A stretch of 64,000 nucleotides of DNA from Erythrobacteraceae bacterium Alg239-R51 (GCA_947331495.1 CAMZOI010000001.1:1736001-1800000); one strand, 5' to 3'. Positions 40,836-49,540 are shown, numbered from the stretch's first letter. Notes: generated by a model from the sequence alone, not told the origin. Numbers and translations are program-made.

Positions 40836-42512
40836 ATGCCCATGCTTTCAGAACCGAGCGTGAAATACAGCGCTTTTCCGCAAGTCCCGCTGTCCGACCG
40901 GCAGTGGCCCACCCGCACGATTTCTGCCCCTCCCCGATGGCTCAGTACCGATCTGCGCGATGGAAACCAAGCCATCGTCGACCCGATGGATGCGCACAAG
41001 AAGTCGCGGTTTTTCGATCTCCTGGTCGAGATCGGAGTGAAGGAAATCGAAGTTGGTTTTCCCAGCGCGGGTGCGACCGAGTTCGATTTCATCGCCGGAC
41101 TCGTCCAGTCAGATCGTATCCCGGAGGATGTGATCATACAGGTGCTGACACAAAGCCGGGAGGATCTGATCCGCACGAGCTTCGCCAGCCTCGCCGGCGC
41201 GAAGCAAGCGATCGTACACCTCTACAACGCCGTAAGCCCCGCCTGGCGCGAACAGGTTTTCGGCATGACACGCGATCAGGTGCGCGAGATTGCAGTGACT
41301 GGCGCGAAGGTGATGCGCGACGAAGCGGCACAGCAACCGGACACCGATTGGCATTTCCAGTACTCCCCGGAGACTTTCTCGACTGCCGAGCTGGATTTCA
41401 GCCTCGAGGTTTGTGAGGCGGTTATGGAAGCATTGGCGCCGACGCCGGAGCATCCGATCATCCTCAACCTGCCCGCGACGCTCGAGGCGGCGACACCGAA
41501 TATCTACGCTGACCAGATCGAGTATTTCATACGCAATCTGCCCGATCGCGACAGCGCTGTGATCTCACTTCATACGCATAACGACCGGGGTACGGGCGTA
41601 GCAGCGGCTGAACTTGCGCTGATGGCAGGCGCCGACCGCGTCGAAGGGTGTCTGTTCGGGAATGGCGAACGAACGGGCAATTGCTGCCTCGTGACCATGG
41701 CGCTCAACATGTACACTCAAGGTATCGACCCCAAGCTCGACTTTTCCGATATCGACCGCGTGATCGAGACTGTAGAGTATTGCAACGCGCTCCCTGTTCC
41801 CGCGCGCCACCCCTATGGCGGGGAGTTGGTCTACACCGCCTTTTCCGGCAGTCATCAAGACGCGATCAAGAAAGGGTTCGCCGCGCGCGAAGTACAGAAC
41901 GATCCGCACTGGCGTGTGCCCTATCTCCCCGTTGACCCAGCTGATCTGGGACGCAGCTACGAAGCGGTAATCCGCGTCAATTCGCAATCCGGCAAGGGTG
42001 GCTTCGCTTGGGTGCTGGAGCAGAAGGAGGGCTTGAAGCTTCCCAAGAAGATGCAGAGCGATTTTAGTCCGCATGTGCAGCGGATGGCTGATGAACTTGG
42101 TCGCGAACTTAACGCCGCCGATATCTGGCAGGCGTTTCGCAGCGCTTATCACGTGCAGACCGATGACAAGCATTTCCAGCTTGTCGATTACGAGGAACGG
42201 CGCGCGCATGACGGGGCACGTTTGTTTGCTGGCACGATTGCGGTCGAAGGCCGCGAACAGGCCGTCTCTGGCCGGGGTAACGGTCTGATCTCGTCGGTGC
42301 TTTCGACCATGGAAGAAGCGTTCGGACTTCGCCTGGAAATCATCGACTACACGGAGCATGCGCTGACGACGGGCCGCGACAGCCGTGCCGCGGCTTATCT
42401 CGAATGTCGCACCTCTGATGGAAGAACAATATGGGGGGTTGGCATCGATGAAGACGTTGCGACGGCAAGCGTGAGAGCTGTGCTGAGCGCGGCAAATTCA
42501 GCTATTGGTTGA
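40836..42512 (+). CDS. leuA: 2-Isopropylmalate synthase
   Basis: A 558-residue LeuA, the committed step of leucine synthesis (ketoisovalerate plus acetyl-CoA). The catalytic DRE-TIM barrel starts at STDLRDGNQAIVDPMDAHKK, with metal-binding His in ISLHTHNDRGTGVAAAELAL and GNGERTGNCCLVTMALNMY. The C-terminal allosteric Leu-binding domain runs from about residue 430. N-terminal features fit the longer type II LeuA. Expression is probably controlled by the leader peptide upstream. Confidence 0.97.
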   Translation: MPMLSEPSVKYSAFPQVPLSDRQWPTRTISAPPRWLSTDLRDGNQAIVDPMDAHKKSRFFDLLVEIGVKEIEVGFPSAGATEFDFIAGLVQSDRIPEDVIIQVLTQSREDLIRTSFASLAGAKQAIVHLYNAVSPAWREQVFGMTRDQVREIAVTGAKVMRDEAAQQPDTDWHFQYSPETFSTAELDFSLEVCEAVMEALAPTPEHPIILNLPATLEAATPNIYADQIEYFIRNLPDRDSAVISLHTHNDRGTGVAAAELALMAGADRVEGCLFGNGERTGNCCLVTMALNMYTQGIDPKLDFSDIDRVIETVEYCNALPVPARHPYGGELVYTAFSGSHQDAIKKGFAAREVQNDPHWRVPYLPVDPADLGRSYEAVIRVNSQSGKGGFAWVLEQKEGLKLPKKMQSDFSPHVQRMADELGRELNAADIWQAFRSAYHVQTDDKHFQLVDYEERRAHDGARLFAGTIAVEGREQAVSGRGNGLISSVLSTMEEAFGLRLEIIDYTEHALTTGRDSRAAAYLECRTSDGRTIWGVGIDEDVATASVRAVLSAANSAIG

Positions 42513-42567
42513 AAGCGTTCTTGTCGGCCAAATAACAGGCGCTCCGGGTCGATGCGTAAAGAAGCAG

Positions 42568-43179
42568 CTATCCGTAGCCCATCAATTTCAAGACTTCCTC
42601 CCGACTGCGCGGGTCTTCCAGAAAGGTGCCCATCATGCGGCTGGTTATCATGCTGACACCGGGCGTGCGCACGCCCCGTGCGGTCATGCAGCTATGACTC
42701 GCCTCGATGACCACGGCGACACCTTGGGGCACAAGATGCTCCCAGATGCAGTCCGCGACTTCAGCCGTTAATCTTTCCTGGACCTGCAGCCGTCGTGCGA
42801 AACCGTGAAGAACACGGGCGAGCTTCGAAATACCGACCACTCGGTCGTTCGGCAGGTAGGCAATTGCAGCCTTCCCGATGATCGGCGCCATGTGATGCTC
42901 GCAGTGAGACTGAAAGGGAATATCCTTCAGGAGAACAATCTCGTTATAGCCGCCGACTTCCTCGAACACGCGGCTAAGATAAAGCGAGGGATCCTCTGCG
43001 TAGCCGAGGCAGTATTCCTTCCAGGCACGGGCAACCCGCGCGGGCGTGTCCAGCAACCCTTCGCGAGCGGGATCATCGCCTGCCCATTCAATGAGAGTTC
43101 GCACAGCATCCTGGACATCGTCCGGAACTGGTGGCTTGCCACGTGGATCGTCTTCGTCGGGTCCTACCAGACTGCTCAC
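42568..43179 (-). CDS. folE: GTP cyclohydrolase I
   Basis: A 203-residue FolE, the first step of folate and pterin synthesis (GTP to dihydroneopterin triphosphate). Zinc ligands are in FQSHCEHHMAPIIGKAAIAY and ASHSCMTARGV, and the catalytic pattern GISKLARVLHGFARRLQVQE is intact. The start overlaps the stop of the phospholipase D-like gene by 4 bases, so both lie on one minus-strand transcript. It is convergent with leuA. Confidence 0.97.
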   Translation of the reverse strand: MSSLVGPDEDDPRGKPPVPDDVQDAVRTLIEWAGDDPAREGLLDTPARVARAWKEYCLGYAEDPSLYLSRVFEEVGGYNEIVLLKDIPFQSHCEHHMAPIIGKAAIAYLPNDRVVGISKLARVLHGFARRLQVQERLTAEVADCIWEHLVPQGVAVVIEASHSCMTARGVRTPGVSMITSRMMGTFLEDPRSREEVLKLMGYG

Positions 43180-44621
43180 TTGCCCCTGATCCTCCTGAAT
43201 TTCTCGCGAAAGCGCTTTAGCCGGCTTCCATTACGGAAAAGCCCGCCCTTGGCAAACGGCTCGAACATGTCTTCCGGGTCTTCAGGGTCGAGCACCGCAC
43301 TTTCGGCAAGTGTCTCTTCGACGCCGTTCAAATCGGGCGGATGATAGCGCACGAGATTGCGCCCACCATCAAGAGTGATGGAATGGTCGATCACAGCCGC
43401 CATGGAGCCGTGCCGTTCGAGCAATTCGGGCATGTCGGCGGCGTCCAGCCCCAGATGTTCCGCCAATAGCGAATACCGCAGACCTGCGATGGCATCGCCA
43501 GCATGCTCATTGCCTTCGCGCGTCGCATCGACGAACACATCGCATTCGCTGTCGAGACCCATCGAGCGGTTGTTCATGTTCGCTGAACCAATCCGGAAAA
43601 TCTCGTCGTCAATGATCATGATCTTGGCATGGACGTAGATCGGCGTGATGCCGGAATAAGGCGTCCAGATCGAGAAGCGGCCCTTTTCGTCGGCTTCTTC
43701 GATGCACCGGACGAGCTGCGCCCTGGCATGATCCATGGCATGTTGCTCAAGCCAGCCATCGGCGTTCGCCGGATGGACAATGACGATTTCTGGTGGATCG
43801 TCTTCGGTCAACCGCTCGACGATCGCCTCGCAAATGCTGCGCGAGGCGAAATACTGGCTCTCGGCATAGATGAAGCGCTTCGCGCGCTTGATATGCTGCA
43901 GGAACAGTTGCTCGATTTCATCGACCTTGTCCCAATCCCGATGAGCCGCCCGGGTGCGGGCAATGCCTAATTCCACATTTTCAAAGGTCGCGTCGAGATC
44001 TTCGGGCCACAGGCTCTTCTCGGGCGGCTTTATCGGCATCAACGGTTTTCCGCCGGCACGAACCCAGCGATCATGCCCCAGATCGCTCAACGCATCGGCA
44101 ACTTCGCCCTCCATCAGCATCGAAGCGTCGTGCCATGGATCGTAGCTTCGCCCGTTGGGCATCTTTCGCAGCGGCTCGTTCTCCGCATGCTCGCGGGTAT
44201 CCCAGCGTTTGCGCGTCATGTCGATACATCCGCAAACCGCGAGCGAGTTGTCGAGGACAGCCAGTTTCTGGTGATGGCTGCATCCGACCGGGTGGGCGGA
44301 ATCAAATTTGAAATCGATCCGCCGATGGCGGAACCAGCGGGTCAGGTCCCACCACATCGAACCGCGGAAGGTAAACTTGAAAACCCCGAAACTCCACTTG
44401 AGGATACGAACTTCAAGTGTCGGACGGTTGCGGACCAGCCAGGCTATGAAGCCACCAAGCCGTGCCGGGTATTTATCCTTCCATCCCCGCTGCCACCAAT
44501 GGCGGCCTTCGGCCAGATGGATGCGTGTGTCGAAGTCCCAACCGATCAGCAATATGCGATACCGTGCATTGAGCATCGCCGCCTGCATCACCGCAAAATA
44601 GTCGGCCGCATCGATGACCAC
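43176..44621 (-). CDS. Phospholipase D-like protein (cardiolipin-synthase family)
   Basis: A protein of at least 481 residues with two PLD catalytic motifs: HPVGCSHHQKLAVLDNSLAVC (first HxK, near residue 115) and IYVHAKIMIIDDEIFRIGSANM (second, near 333). Relatives make or hydrolyse phospholipids at the inner membrane. The frame stays open 34 codons upstream of the GTG at 44621 and encodes family-like residues (VEPGVWRWVKADRARV), but holds no ATG, GTG or TTG before an in-frame stop. The true N-terminus probably lies near 44717 with an unusual start, or a start has been lost. Confidence 0.85.
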   Translation of the reverse strand: MVIDAADYFAVMQAAMLNARYRILLIGWDFDTRIHLAEGRHWWQRGWKDKYPARLGGFIAWLVRNRPTLEVRILKWSFGVFKFTFRGSMWWDLTRWFRHRRIDFKFDSAHPVGCSHHQKLAVLDNSLAVCGCIDMTRKRWDTREHAENEPLRKMPNGRSYDPWHDASMLMEGEVADALSDLGHDRWVRAGGKPLMPIKPPEKSLWPEDLDATFENVELGIARTRAAHRDWDKVDEIEQLFLQHIKRAKRFIYAESQYFASRSICEAIVERLTEDDPPEIVIVHPANADGWLEQHAMDHARAQLVRCIEEADEKGRFSIWTPYSGITPIYVHAKIMIIDDEIFRIGSANMNNRSMGLDSECDVFVDATREGNEHAGDAIAGLRYSLLAEHLGLDAADMPELLERHGSMAAVIDHSITLDGGRNLVRYHPPDLNGVEETLAESAVLDPEDPEDMFEPFAKGGLFRNGSRLKRFREKFRRIRGK

Positions 44622-44742
44622 GCGCGCCCGGTCTGCCTTGACCCAACGCCAAACTCCCGGCTCGACGCTATCATCGAGCCGGGAAACTTTTTCGGGACTT
44701 TGCTCGACCGTATCGATCGGATTCTACCCCCGCGAGCCTATC

Positions 44743-45234
44743 TTATTCCTTGGCATCTTCTTTTTTCTCAGGCGTCACTTCGGCTTCGTCCATTTCCTTG
44801 TCCTTGCGCCGTTCAAAAACCCGTTCCATGTGTTCGCGGTCCTTGTCGTCTAGGTAATTTTCAAAGTCCGGGAAGTGATCTTCCTCTTCCTCGTCGATAT
44901 GGTGACGATACTGGTGATCGAATTCCTTGAACTTGCTCAGCCACGCGCCGGAGCTCATGTCGGTCGCAGCCAGATCGTTCAGCGCCTCGTCGATTTCGTG
45001 GTGCTCGGCAACTGAGTGGCGCGTCTCGTCGGTAGTCGGGGGCTTGCGCAGCATGGTCGAATACAGCGCTTGCTCTTCTGCCGCGGCGTGGCTTTTCAGT
45101 TCTTTGGTCAGTTCTTCGAACAGCGCTTCACGTTGACCGCTTTCGCCGCTCGTCTCTTTCAGTTTGTCGAGCAGTTGGCGGTGCTTGTCATGGTCCTGCT
45201 TCAGGCGGTCGAAAATCTCGGTGGAATCGGCCAT
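44743..45234 (-). CDS. Hemerythrin-domain protein
   Basis: A 163-residue helical protein with a hemerythrin-like His/Glu pattern: DHDKHRQLLDKL near residue 14, SHAAAEEQALYSTML, VAEHHEIDEALNDL and FDHQYRHHIDEEEEDHFPDF. The di-iron site would bind oxygen, nitric oxide or iron, and relatives protect against stress. The C-terminal tail is rich in Lys and Glu. An EcfG-type promoter lies 36 bases upstream. The phospholipase D-like gene follows, possibly in the same unit. Confidence 0.87.
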   Translation of the reverse strand: MADSTEIFDRLKQDHDKHRQLLDKLKETSGESGQREALFEELTKELKSHAAAEEQALYSTMLRKPPTTDETRHSVAEHHEIDEALNDLAATDMSSGAWLSKFKEFDHQYRHHIDEEEEDHFPDFENYLDDKDREHMERVFERRKDKEMDEAEVTPEKKEDAKE

Positions 45235-45269
45235 AGTCTTTTACCCATATTACGGTGTCTCATCGTTAG

Positions 45270-45294
45270 AACAGGCGGAATGCTCAGCGGTTCC
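45270..45294 (-). promoter_or_regulatory. Candidate EcfG-type stress promoter of the hemerythrin gene
   Basis: On the minus strand GGAAC (45294-45290) is followed after 17 bases by GTT (45272-45270), equivalently 16 bases then TGTT. This fits the EcfG consensus. The -10 ends 35 bases before the hemerythrin ATG at 45234, a natural distance for transcription start and ribosome site. Confidence 0.58.
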
Positions 45295-45325
45295 AACCGG
45301 CTTGCCCTCGCTCGCCCCAGTTCCC

Positions 45326-45736
45326 ATGTTGCGGTTGATGGCCCAGGACCAGCAAGCTCCAAGCCCGGCGCAGATGCGGATGATGGCGGACGCAGCGCTC
45401 GCCTCCATGCCTGCAAAATTTCGCGAGCAATTGGGCGATGTCGTCATGCAGGTTGAGGATTTCGCCACCCCCGACCAGCTCGCTTCGGTCGACCTCACTG
45501 ACAAGTGGACACTCAGCGGTCTCTACGAAGGCGAACCGCTGCCCGAACAGTCGATCTGGGCGAGTCATCACATGCCGCCAAGGATATGGCTGTTTCGTCG
45601 CCCACTGATTGCCGAATGGCGTGAGACGGGGGTCGAGATGGAAGATCTGGTTCGCCACGTGGTCGTACACGAAGCAGGCCATCACTTCGGTTTCAGTGAC
45701 GAAGACATGCACCGCCTCGAAGATCAGGCGGACTGA
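45326..45736 (+). CDS. Zincin-like metallopeptidase family protein
   Basis: A protein of about 136 residues with HVVVHEAGHHFGFSDEDMH near the C-terminus. HEAGHH plus downstream Asp/His is the zinc signature of the short DUF1025/Zincin_1 (MetallopeptidaseMpp-like) family, widespread but uncharacterised. The N-terminal half is helical with PAQMRMMADAALASMPAKFR, the usual opening of the domain. The start is uncertain (45326 or 45338) with no good ribosome site. It is divergent from the hemerythrin gene. Confidence 0.83.
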   Translation: MLRLMAQDQQAPSPAQMRMMADAALASMPAKFREQLGDVVMQVEDFATPDQLASVDLTDKWTLSGLYEGEPLPEQSIWASHHMPPRIWLFRRPLIAEWRETGVEMEDLVRHVVVHEAGHHFGFSDEDMHRLEDQAD

Positions 45737-45785
45737 CGACGCCGATACGGATCGATTCCGAGGCGTAAGATTATCGGCCAACCAG

Positions 45786-45820
45786 AAAAGCCCACCCCCT
45801 TCGCAGGGATGGGCTTTTTT
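45786..45820. terminator. Bidirectional terminator between the zincin gene and tRNA-Arg
   Basis: AAAAGCCCA (left arm from 45786) pairs with TGGGCTTTT (to 45818), with a short inner stem and TTCG in the loop. A T run follows on the plus strand, and the minus-strand read also ends in TTTT. It serves the zincin gene and the convergent tRNA. Confidence 0.82.
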
Positions 45821-45896
45821 GGCGCGCCAGGAAGGATTCGAACCTCCGACCGCCTGATTCGTAGTCAGGTACTCTATCCAGCTGAGCTACTGGCGC
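45820..45896 (-). tRNA. tRNA-Arg (anticodon ACG)
   Basis: The minus strand folds into a complete 77-base cloverleaf: acceptor GCGCCAG with CTGGCGC, D arm with AGCTCAGCTGGATAGAG, anticodon stem CCTGA with TCAGG around CTACGAA (anticodon ACG), and T loop GGTTCGAATCC. The 3' CCA is encoded. ACG reads CGU/CGC/CGA after deamination to inosine. Confidence 0.97.
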
Positions 45897-45940
45897 GTTG
45901 GAGGGCGGCACATAAGGGGGAGGTCCGCTCTTGGCAATAG

Positions 45941-46381
45941 CTAAGGGGAACCTTTCTCGAACAACTGCGCCGCAAGGGCAATGTCCAATGGAGGTTTGGC
46001 CAGCTCCTTGATTGCGTCGGGTGAGAACCAGGACAGTTTGCCACCTTCGCACGATCTTATCTCGCTGCCATCCCATTCCGAAGTGTATAGCAGAATGACA
46101 ATCGGTTTCGCACCGAACCGGCTCGGTTCCTCGGCAAATCCTGCAGGCTCAAGATCGACCGGATCGAGCTTTAGCGTAGCTTCTTCTTCAATCTCGCGAA
46201 CCAGTGCCTGCGCTGGCGTTTCGCCGCTTTCGACCTTGCCACCGGGAAATTCCCATAGGCCGGCATGGTGCTTTCCGGCAGGTCGTCTGTGCATCAGCCA
46301 TCGACCCCCGCGATCGGAAAGGGCGAGCGCGACGACGCAGACCCATGTCGGATTACTTTCCAGTTTTTGTCTCGCCTTCAA
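45941..46381 (-). CDS. mutT: MutT-type Nudix hydrolase (8-oxo-dGTP diphosphatase)
   Basis: A 146-residue Nudix protein. The full Nudix box is GGKVESGETPAQALVREIEE, preceded by HHAGLWEFP. It is of MutT length and style (LMHRRPAGKHHAGLWEFPGG), so it probably cleans 8-oxo-dGTP from the nucleotide pool. Nudix specificity cannot be proved from sequence. It is divergent from the Flp pilin genes. Confidence 0.88.
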   Translation of the reverse strand: MKARQKLESNPTWVCVVALALSDRGGRWLMHRRPAGKHHAGLWEFPGGKVESGETPAQALVREIEEEATLKLDPVDLEPAGFAEEPSRFGAKPIVILLYTSEWDGSEIRSCEGGKLSWFSPDAIKELAKPPLDIALAAQLFEKGSP

Positions 46382-46452
46382 CCATTTCTTAACGGGCGCG
46401 ACCGTAATTCTCCGATGTCAGCTCGACAAGCGACAGATGGGGTAACGCTGAA

Positions 46453-46623
46453 ATGTTCAACTTCCTGATAAAACTGGGATGCGACGAAAGCGGAGCAACG
46501 GCTGTCGAATACGGACTGATCCTCGCCATGGTGTTCCTTGCCATGATCGGCGCCGTGCAGACGTTCGGAACCGAGGCCATCGCTCTCTGGAACTACGTTG
46601 CAGAGCAAGTCACCGAAGAGTGA
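46453..46623 (+). CDS. Flp-type pilin, first copy
   Basis: A 56-codon gene. The short leader ends at Gly9 with the prepilin site LGCDESGATAVEYG, followed by one hydrophobic helix (LILAMVFLAMIGAVQTFG). This is the Flp/Fap pilin layout, processed by a TadV/CpaA-type peptidase and assembled by the Tad system. It is more divergent than the second copy (Cys after the cleavage Gly, different C-terminus). No tad assembly genes lie in this window. Confidence 0.85.
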   Translation: MFNFLIKLGCDESGATAVEYGLILAMVFLAMIGAVQTFGTEAIALWNYVAEQVTEE

Positions 46624-46738
46624 AGCATGATACCGGAAGTTAGTACTTCTTCAATCCTTCCGGTGCACAAGGAAGACTGCTTGAGCCGGGGGTTGTCCGG
46701 GGAGAGCCGGGAACGAAGACTGAACCAGGAGACGACAC

Positions 46739-46939
46739 ATGAAATTCTTTAGCAAACTAATCCGCGACGAAGAAGGCGCCACCGCCATTGAATACGGCCT
46801 CATCGCCGCCCTGATTGCGGTTGCTGCCATCACCGCAATGCAGAGTCTCGGCGATGAACTGGACACGACCTTCAATGGCGTTGCCAACTGCCTTCAGAAT
46901 TCCGACGATGAAGCTTGTGCGGAAGGAACGCCTACCTAA
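46739..46939 (+). CDS. Flp-type pilin, second copy
   Basis: A 66-residue Flp pilin: KLIRDEEGATAIEYGLIAAL contains the Flp motif with Glu5 and Tyr6 of the mature pilin, then a hydrophobic helix and a short tail with two Cys (CLQNSDDEAC) that could form a disulfide. An AGGAGA ribosome site precedes the ATG. The gene is 115 bases after the first pilin and is closed by its own terminator. Confidence 0.9.
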   Translation: MKFFSKLIRDEEGATAIEYGLIAALIAVAAITAMQSLGDELDTTFNGVANCLQNSDDEACAEGTPT

Positions 46940-46960
46940 ATCTCTGCGAACTCGAGAAAG

Positions 46961-46994
46961 AAGGCGGCGGGGTTTCCCCCGTCGCCTTTTTTTT
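46961..46994 (+). terminator. Rho-independent terminator of the Flp pilin gene
   Basis: AAGGCGGCGGGG (46961-46972) pairs with CCCCGTCGCCTT (46977-46988) with one G-U pair, loop TTTC, followed by eight Ts. Strong. Confidence 0.92.
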
Positions 46995-47015
46995 GCGCGT
47001 GAAGAATTTGAACGC

Positions 47016-48488
47016 TCAGCGACCGCGTGCGACGATCTTCACCTTCTGACCGGCTCGGACATTCTCATTCGCCGTCAGGCCGTTGAGAACGCGGAAACGC
47101 TCCACCTGATTGTCCGAATAGGCCATCCTGCGTGCCAGCCCCGCGACCGTATCGCCGCTTCCAACGGTTACCACCTCCACATGGCGCGGCTGGATATTGG
47201 CTGCGGTCTGAGCGTCAATCCGGCGCATTGAACCGAACATCGAGTTGAACGCGCTCGATCGGCCCGCGGGCATAATCGCGGTGAAGTGATAGGCGCGATC
47301 ATTCGCAAACTCGTAGGCGAACACGGTTACATCCACCTGGCTGTTGCTATTGTTGACGCGCGCGGTCCCATAAGCCGCCGGAAGACCGTTTACAGTCGTC
47401 CGTTGAAGCCCTTGAGGCCTGACCTGCTGCTGCTCGCTCAAGCCGGCAAACACACTCGTGACGTAAGATCCAAGATCGCCATTGTAGGGAGCAAGGGTAA
47501 GCTGCGCTTTCCCGCTCTGCCCGCTAATGGTCACCGCGCTCGGGCTGTTTATCATGTAGAAGCCTTGCGGAGCGGTAAAGGCGAGCCGCAACTCGGGGTG
47601 GATGAACTGCCGGCCCTCGACGATGCCCTGCTCGGGATCGTCACCGTAAATCAGGCCATCGATGCGCGTAAGAAACGTATCGCGACTGGTAATACCGCCA
47701 GCCGCACCTACTGCCTGAGCCTTGCTCAGCGCGGTCTGGACACGGCTGGCCGGATCCGGATGGGTCGATGCCCATTCGGGCAACCGGGCATCGTCACGTC
47801 CTTGCAACCTGGCATCGAGGGCATTCTGCATGGCAAGACTTCGCAGCACGGTGCCCATCGCCCGGGGATCATAACCCGCCTGGTTCAGGTAACGAATTCC
47901 AAGTTCATCGGCCTCGAGTTCCTGGCTGCGTGAAAACCGCAGGGTCAGCAGCTGCGAGCTCTGCATCGCCAGCTGGCCCAGCTGCTGACCGACTCCCCCA
48001 CCGATTACCGAGCCAACCACTGCGCCCAGTACACCGAGCAGCGAATTCTGCTGAGCCTTGGCTTGTCTGCGTTGCGAATGCCGTGCCGCGACATGGCCGA
48101 CTTCATGACCCAGTACGGCCGCCAGCTCTGCTTCGTTGTTCATCAAAGTGACGAGCTGCCGTGTCGTGTAAACATACCCGCCGGGTATGGCGAAGGCATT
48201 GTTCACCGGGCTGTTGACGAGCGAGACCGTGAAGGATTCGCGCGCATTGCCAAGCCCCGATTGAACCGCGATGTTCTGGCCGACCTGGCGTACGTATTGC
48301 GCATGGGTCCCGCTCATCGCCCCACCGAATTCGGCAAGCAATTGCGGATGGGCCTCCGCGCCGATTTGTGCCTCGCTTCGCGTGATAGGGGCCGAAGCGC
48401 TGGGAATATTACCGGTCCCTGCGCATCCCGACAGAGCGAGCGCGGCGGCGGCGGTGGTCGATACGGCAAGTCTTTTGGTGAGCGACAT
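47016..48488 (-). CDS. M48-family metalloprotease lipoprotein
   Basis: A 490-residue lipoprotein: signal peptide and lipobox LALSGC (Cys about 22), then an M48 domain with AVLGHEVGHVAARHSQRR (HEVGH) and the third ligand in RSQELEADELGIRYL. The layout resembles BepA/LoiP-type periplasmic quality-control proteases. A middle domain of unclear fold follows, and the C-terminus (about 440-490) looks LysM-like (VTVGSGDTVAGLARRM to QKVKIV), probably binding peptidoglycan. The ATG at 48488 is chosen because it gives the signal peptide. Confidence 0.9.
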   Translation of the reverse strand: MSLTKRLAVSTTAAAALALSGCAGTGNIPSASAPITRSEAQIGAEAHPQLLAEFGGAMSGTHAQYVRQVGQNIAVQSGLGNARESFTVSLVNSPVNNAFAIPGGYVYTTRQLVTLMNNEAELAAVLGHEVGHVAARHSQRRQAKAQQNSLLGVLGAVVGSVIGGGVGQQLGQLAMQSSQLLTLRFSRSQELEADELGIRYLNQAGYDPRAMGTVLRSLAMQNALDARLQGRDDARLPEWASTHPDPASRVQTALSKAQAVGAAGGITSRDTFLTRIDGLIYGDDPEQGIVEGRQFIHPELRLAFTAPQGFYMINSPSAVTISGQSGKAQLTLAPYNGDLGSYVTSVFAGLSEQQQVRPQGLQRTTVNGLPAAYGTARVNNSNSQVDVTVFAYEFANDRAYHFTAIMPAGRSSAFNSMFGSMRRIDAQTAANIQPRHVEVVTVGSGDTVAGLARRMAYSDNQVERFRVLNGLTANENVRAGQKVKIVARGR

Positions 48489-48556
48489 GATCTTCTCCCT
48501 TGTGCTGGCGCACGGATCCCACCGCCGCACGGCCCGATTCGAACAATGATAGGGAG

Positions 48557-48582
48557 AACAGCGAAATCCGGTGCTTTGTTCC
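48557..48582 (-). promoter_or_regulatory. Weak EcfG-like promoter candidate upstream of the M48 gene
   Basis: Minus strand: GGAAC (48582-48578), then 17 bases, then TGTT (48560-48557). It fits the wide end of the published spacing (16-17 before cGTT). The -10 lies about 70 bases before the ATG. Weaker than the other two sites because of the T for C change and longer spacer. Confidence 0.3.
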
Positions 48583-48595
48583 CGCACCGTCAGAC

Positions 48596-49540
48596 CTAAC
48601 CCGCGATTGTCAGGAACCGCTCTTCACGCACTCGCCTGAGTTCGTCGGCCGACTTGCCTGATAGGGCGTCGAGTTCTTCATCGATGGCATCGCCCAGCGC
48701 GTTCGCCGCGGCCCGGGGATCGCGATGGGCACCGCCGGCCGGTTCTGCCACGATCCGGTCAATGACGCCGAGCCGCTTGAGATCCTGCGCCGTCACCTTC
48801 ATCGCTTCGGCTGCTTCGGGCGCCTTCTCGGCCGTGCGCCAGAGGATCGACGCACACCCTTCTGGCGAAATGACCGAATAGACTGCATGCTCCATCATCA
48901 ACACGCGCTCGGCGCTTGCGAGGGCAACGGCGCCGCCCGATCCCCCCTCGCCCACGATCGCTGCCACCATAGGCACGGGCAAAGCAAGACATGCTTCGGT
49001 CGAGCGCGCGATCGCTTCCGCCTGCCCGCGTTCTTCGGCTTCGACTCCGGGAAAGGCTCCCGACGTGTCGACAAGGGTAACGACCGGAAGATTGTAGCGT
49101 CCTGCCAGATCCATCAGCCGGATCGCCTTGCGGTACCCCTCCGGCTTACCCATTCCGAAATTGTGTCGAATACGGCTGGCTGTATCATTGCCCTTTTCAT
49201 GCCCGATCAGGATCAGTTTGCGTCCGTTCAATCGGGCGAAGCCACCCATGATTGCCTCGTCCTCCCCATAGGTGCGGTCGCCGCCAAGGGGCACAAACTC
49301 ATCAAACACATGCGCGATGTAGTCGCGAAAATGCGGACGCGAAGGGTGGCGGGCAACCTGAGTCTTCTGCCAGGGAGAAAGTGCTTCGTATGTACTGGCG
49401 AGGAGGTTCGCGCTCTTCAGTTCAAGCCTTCGCAATTCGTTCGAAATGTCGACATCGTCGCCTTCGGCTGCTGTACGCAACTCTGCAATCCGTGCTTCCA
49501 GTTCGGCCACAGGCTTTTCGAATTCGAGATAGGAGATCAT
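48596..49540 (-). CDS. accA: Acetyl-CoA carboxylase carboxyltransferase, alpha subunit
   Basis: A 314-residue AccA, which with AccD moves the carboxyl from carboxybiotin to acetyl-CoA in fatty acid synthesis. Key blocks: ISYLEFEKPVAELEARI at the start, FDEFVPLGGDRTYGEDEAI, LVDTSGAFPGVEAEERGQAE and IVGEGGSGGAVALA. The ATG at 49540 gives the standard start; the preceding in-frame codons are not conserved. It follows xerD by 10 bases. Confidence 0.97.
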   Translation of the reverse strand: MISYLEFEKPVAELEARIAELRTAAEGDDVDISNELRRLELKSANLLASTYEALSPWQKTQVARHPSRPHFRDYIAHVFDEFVPLGGDRTYGEDEAIMGGFARLNGRKLILIGHEKGNDTASRIRHNFGMGKPEGYRKAIRLMDLAGRYNLPVVTLVDTSGAFPGVEAEERGQAEAIARSTEACLALPVPMVAAIVGEGGSGGAVALASAERVLMMEHAVYSVISPEGCASILWRTAEKAPEAAEAMKVTAQDLKRLGVIDRIVAEPAGGAHRDPRAAANALGDAIDEELDALSGKSADELRRVREERFLTIAG

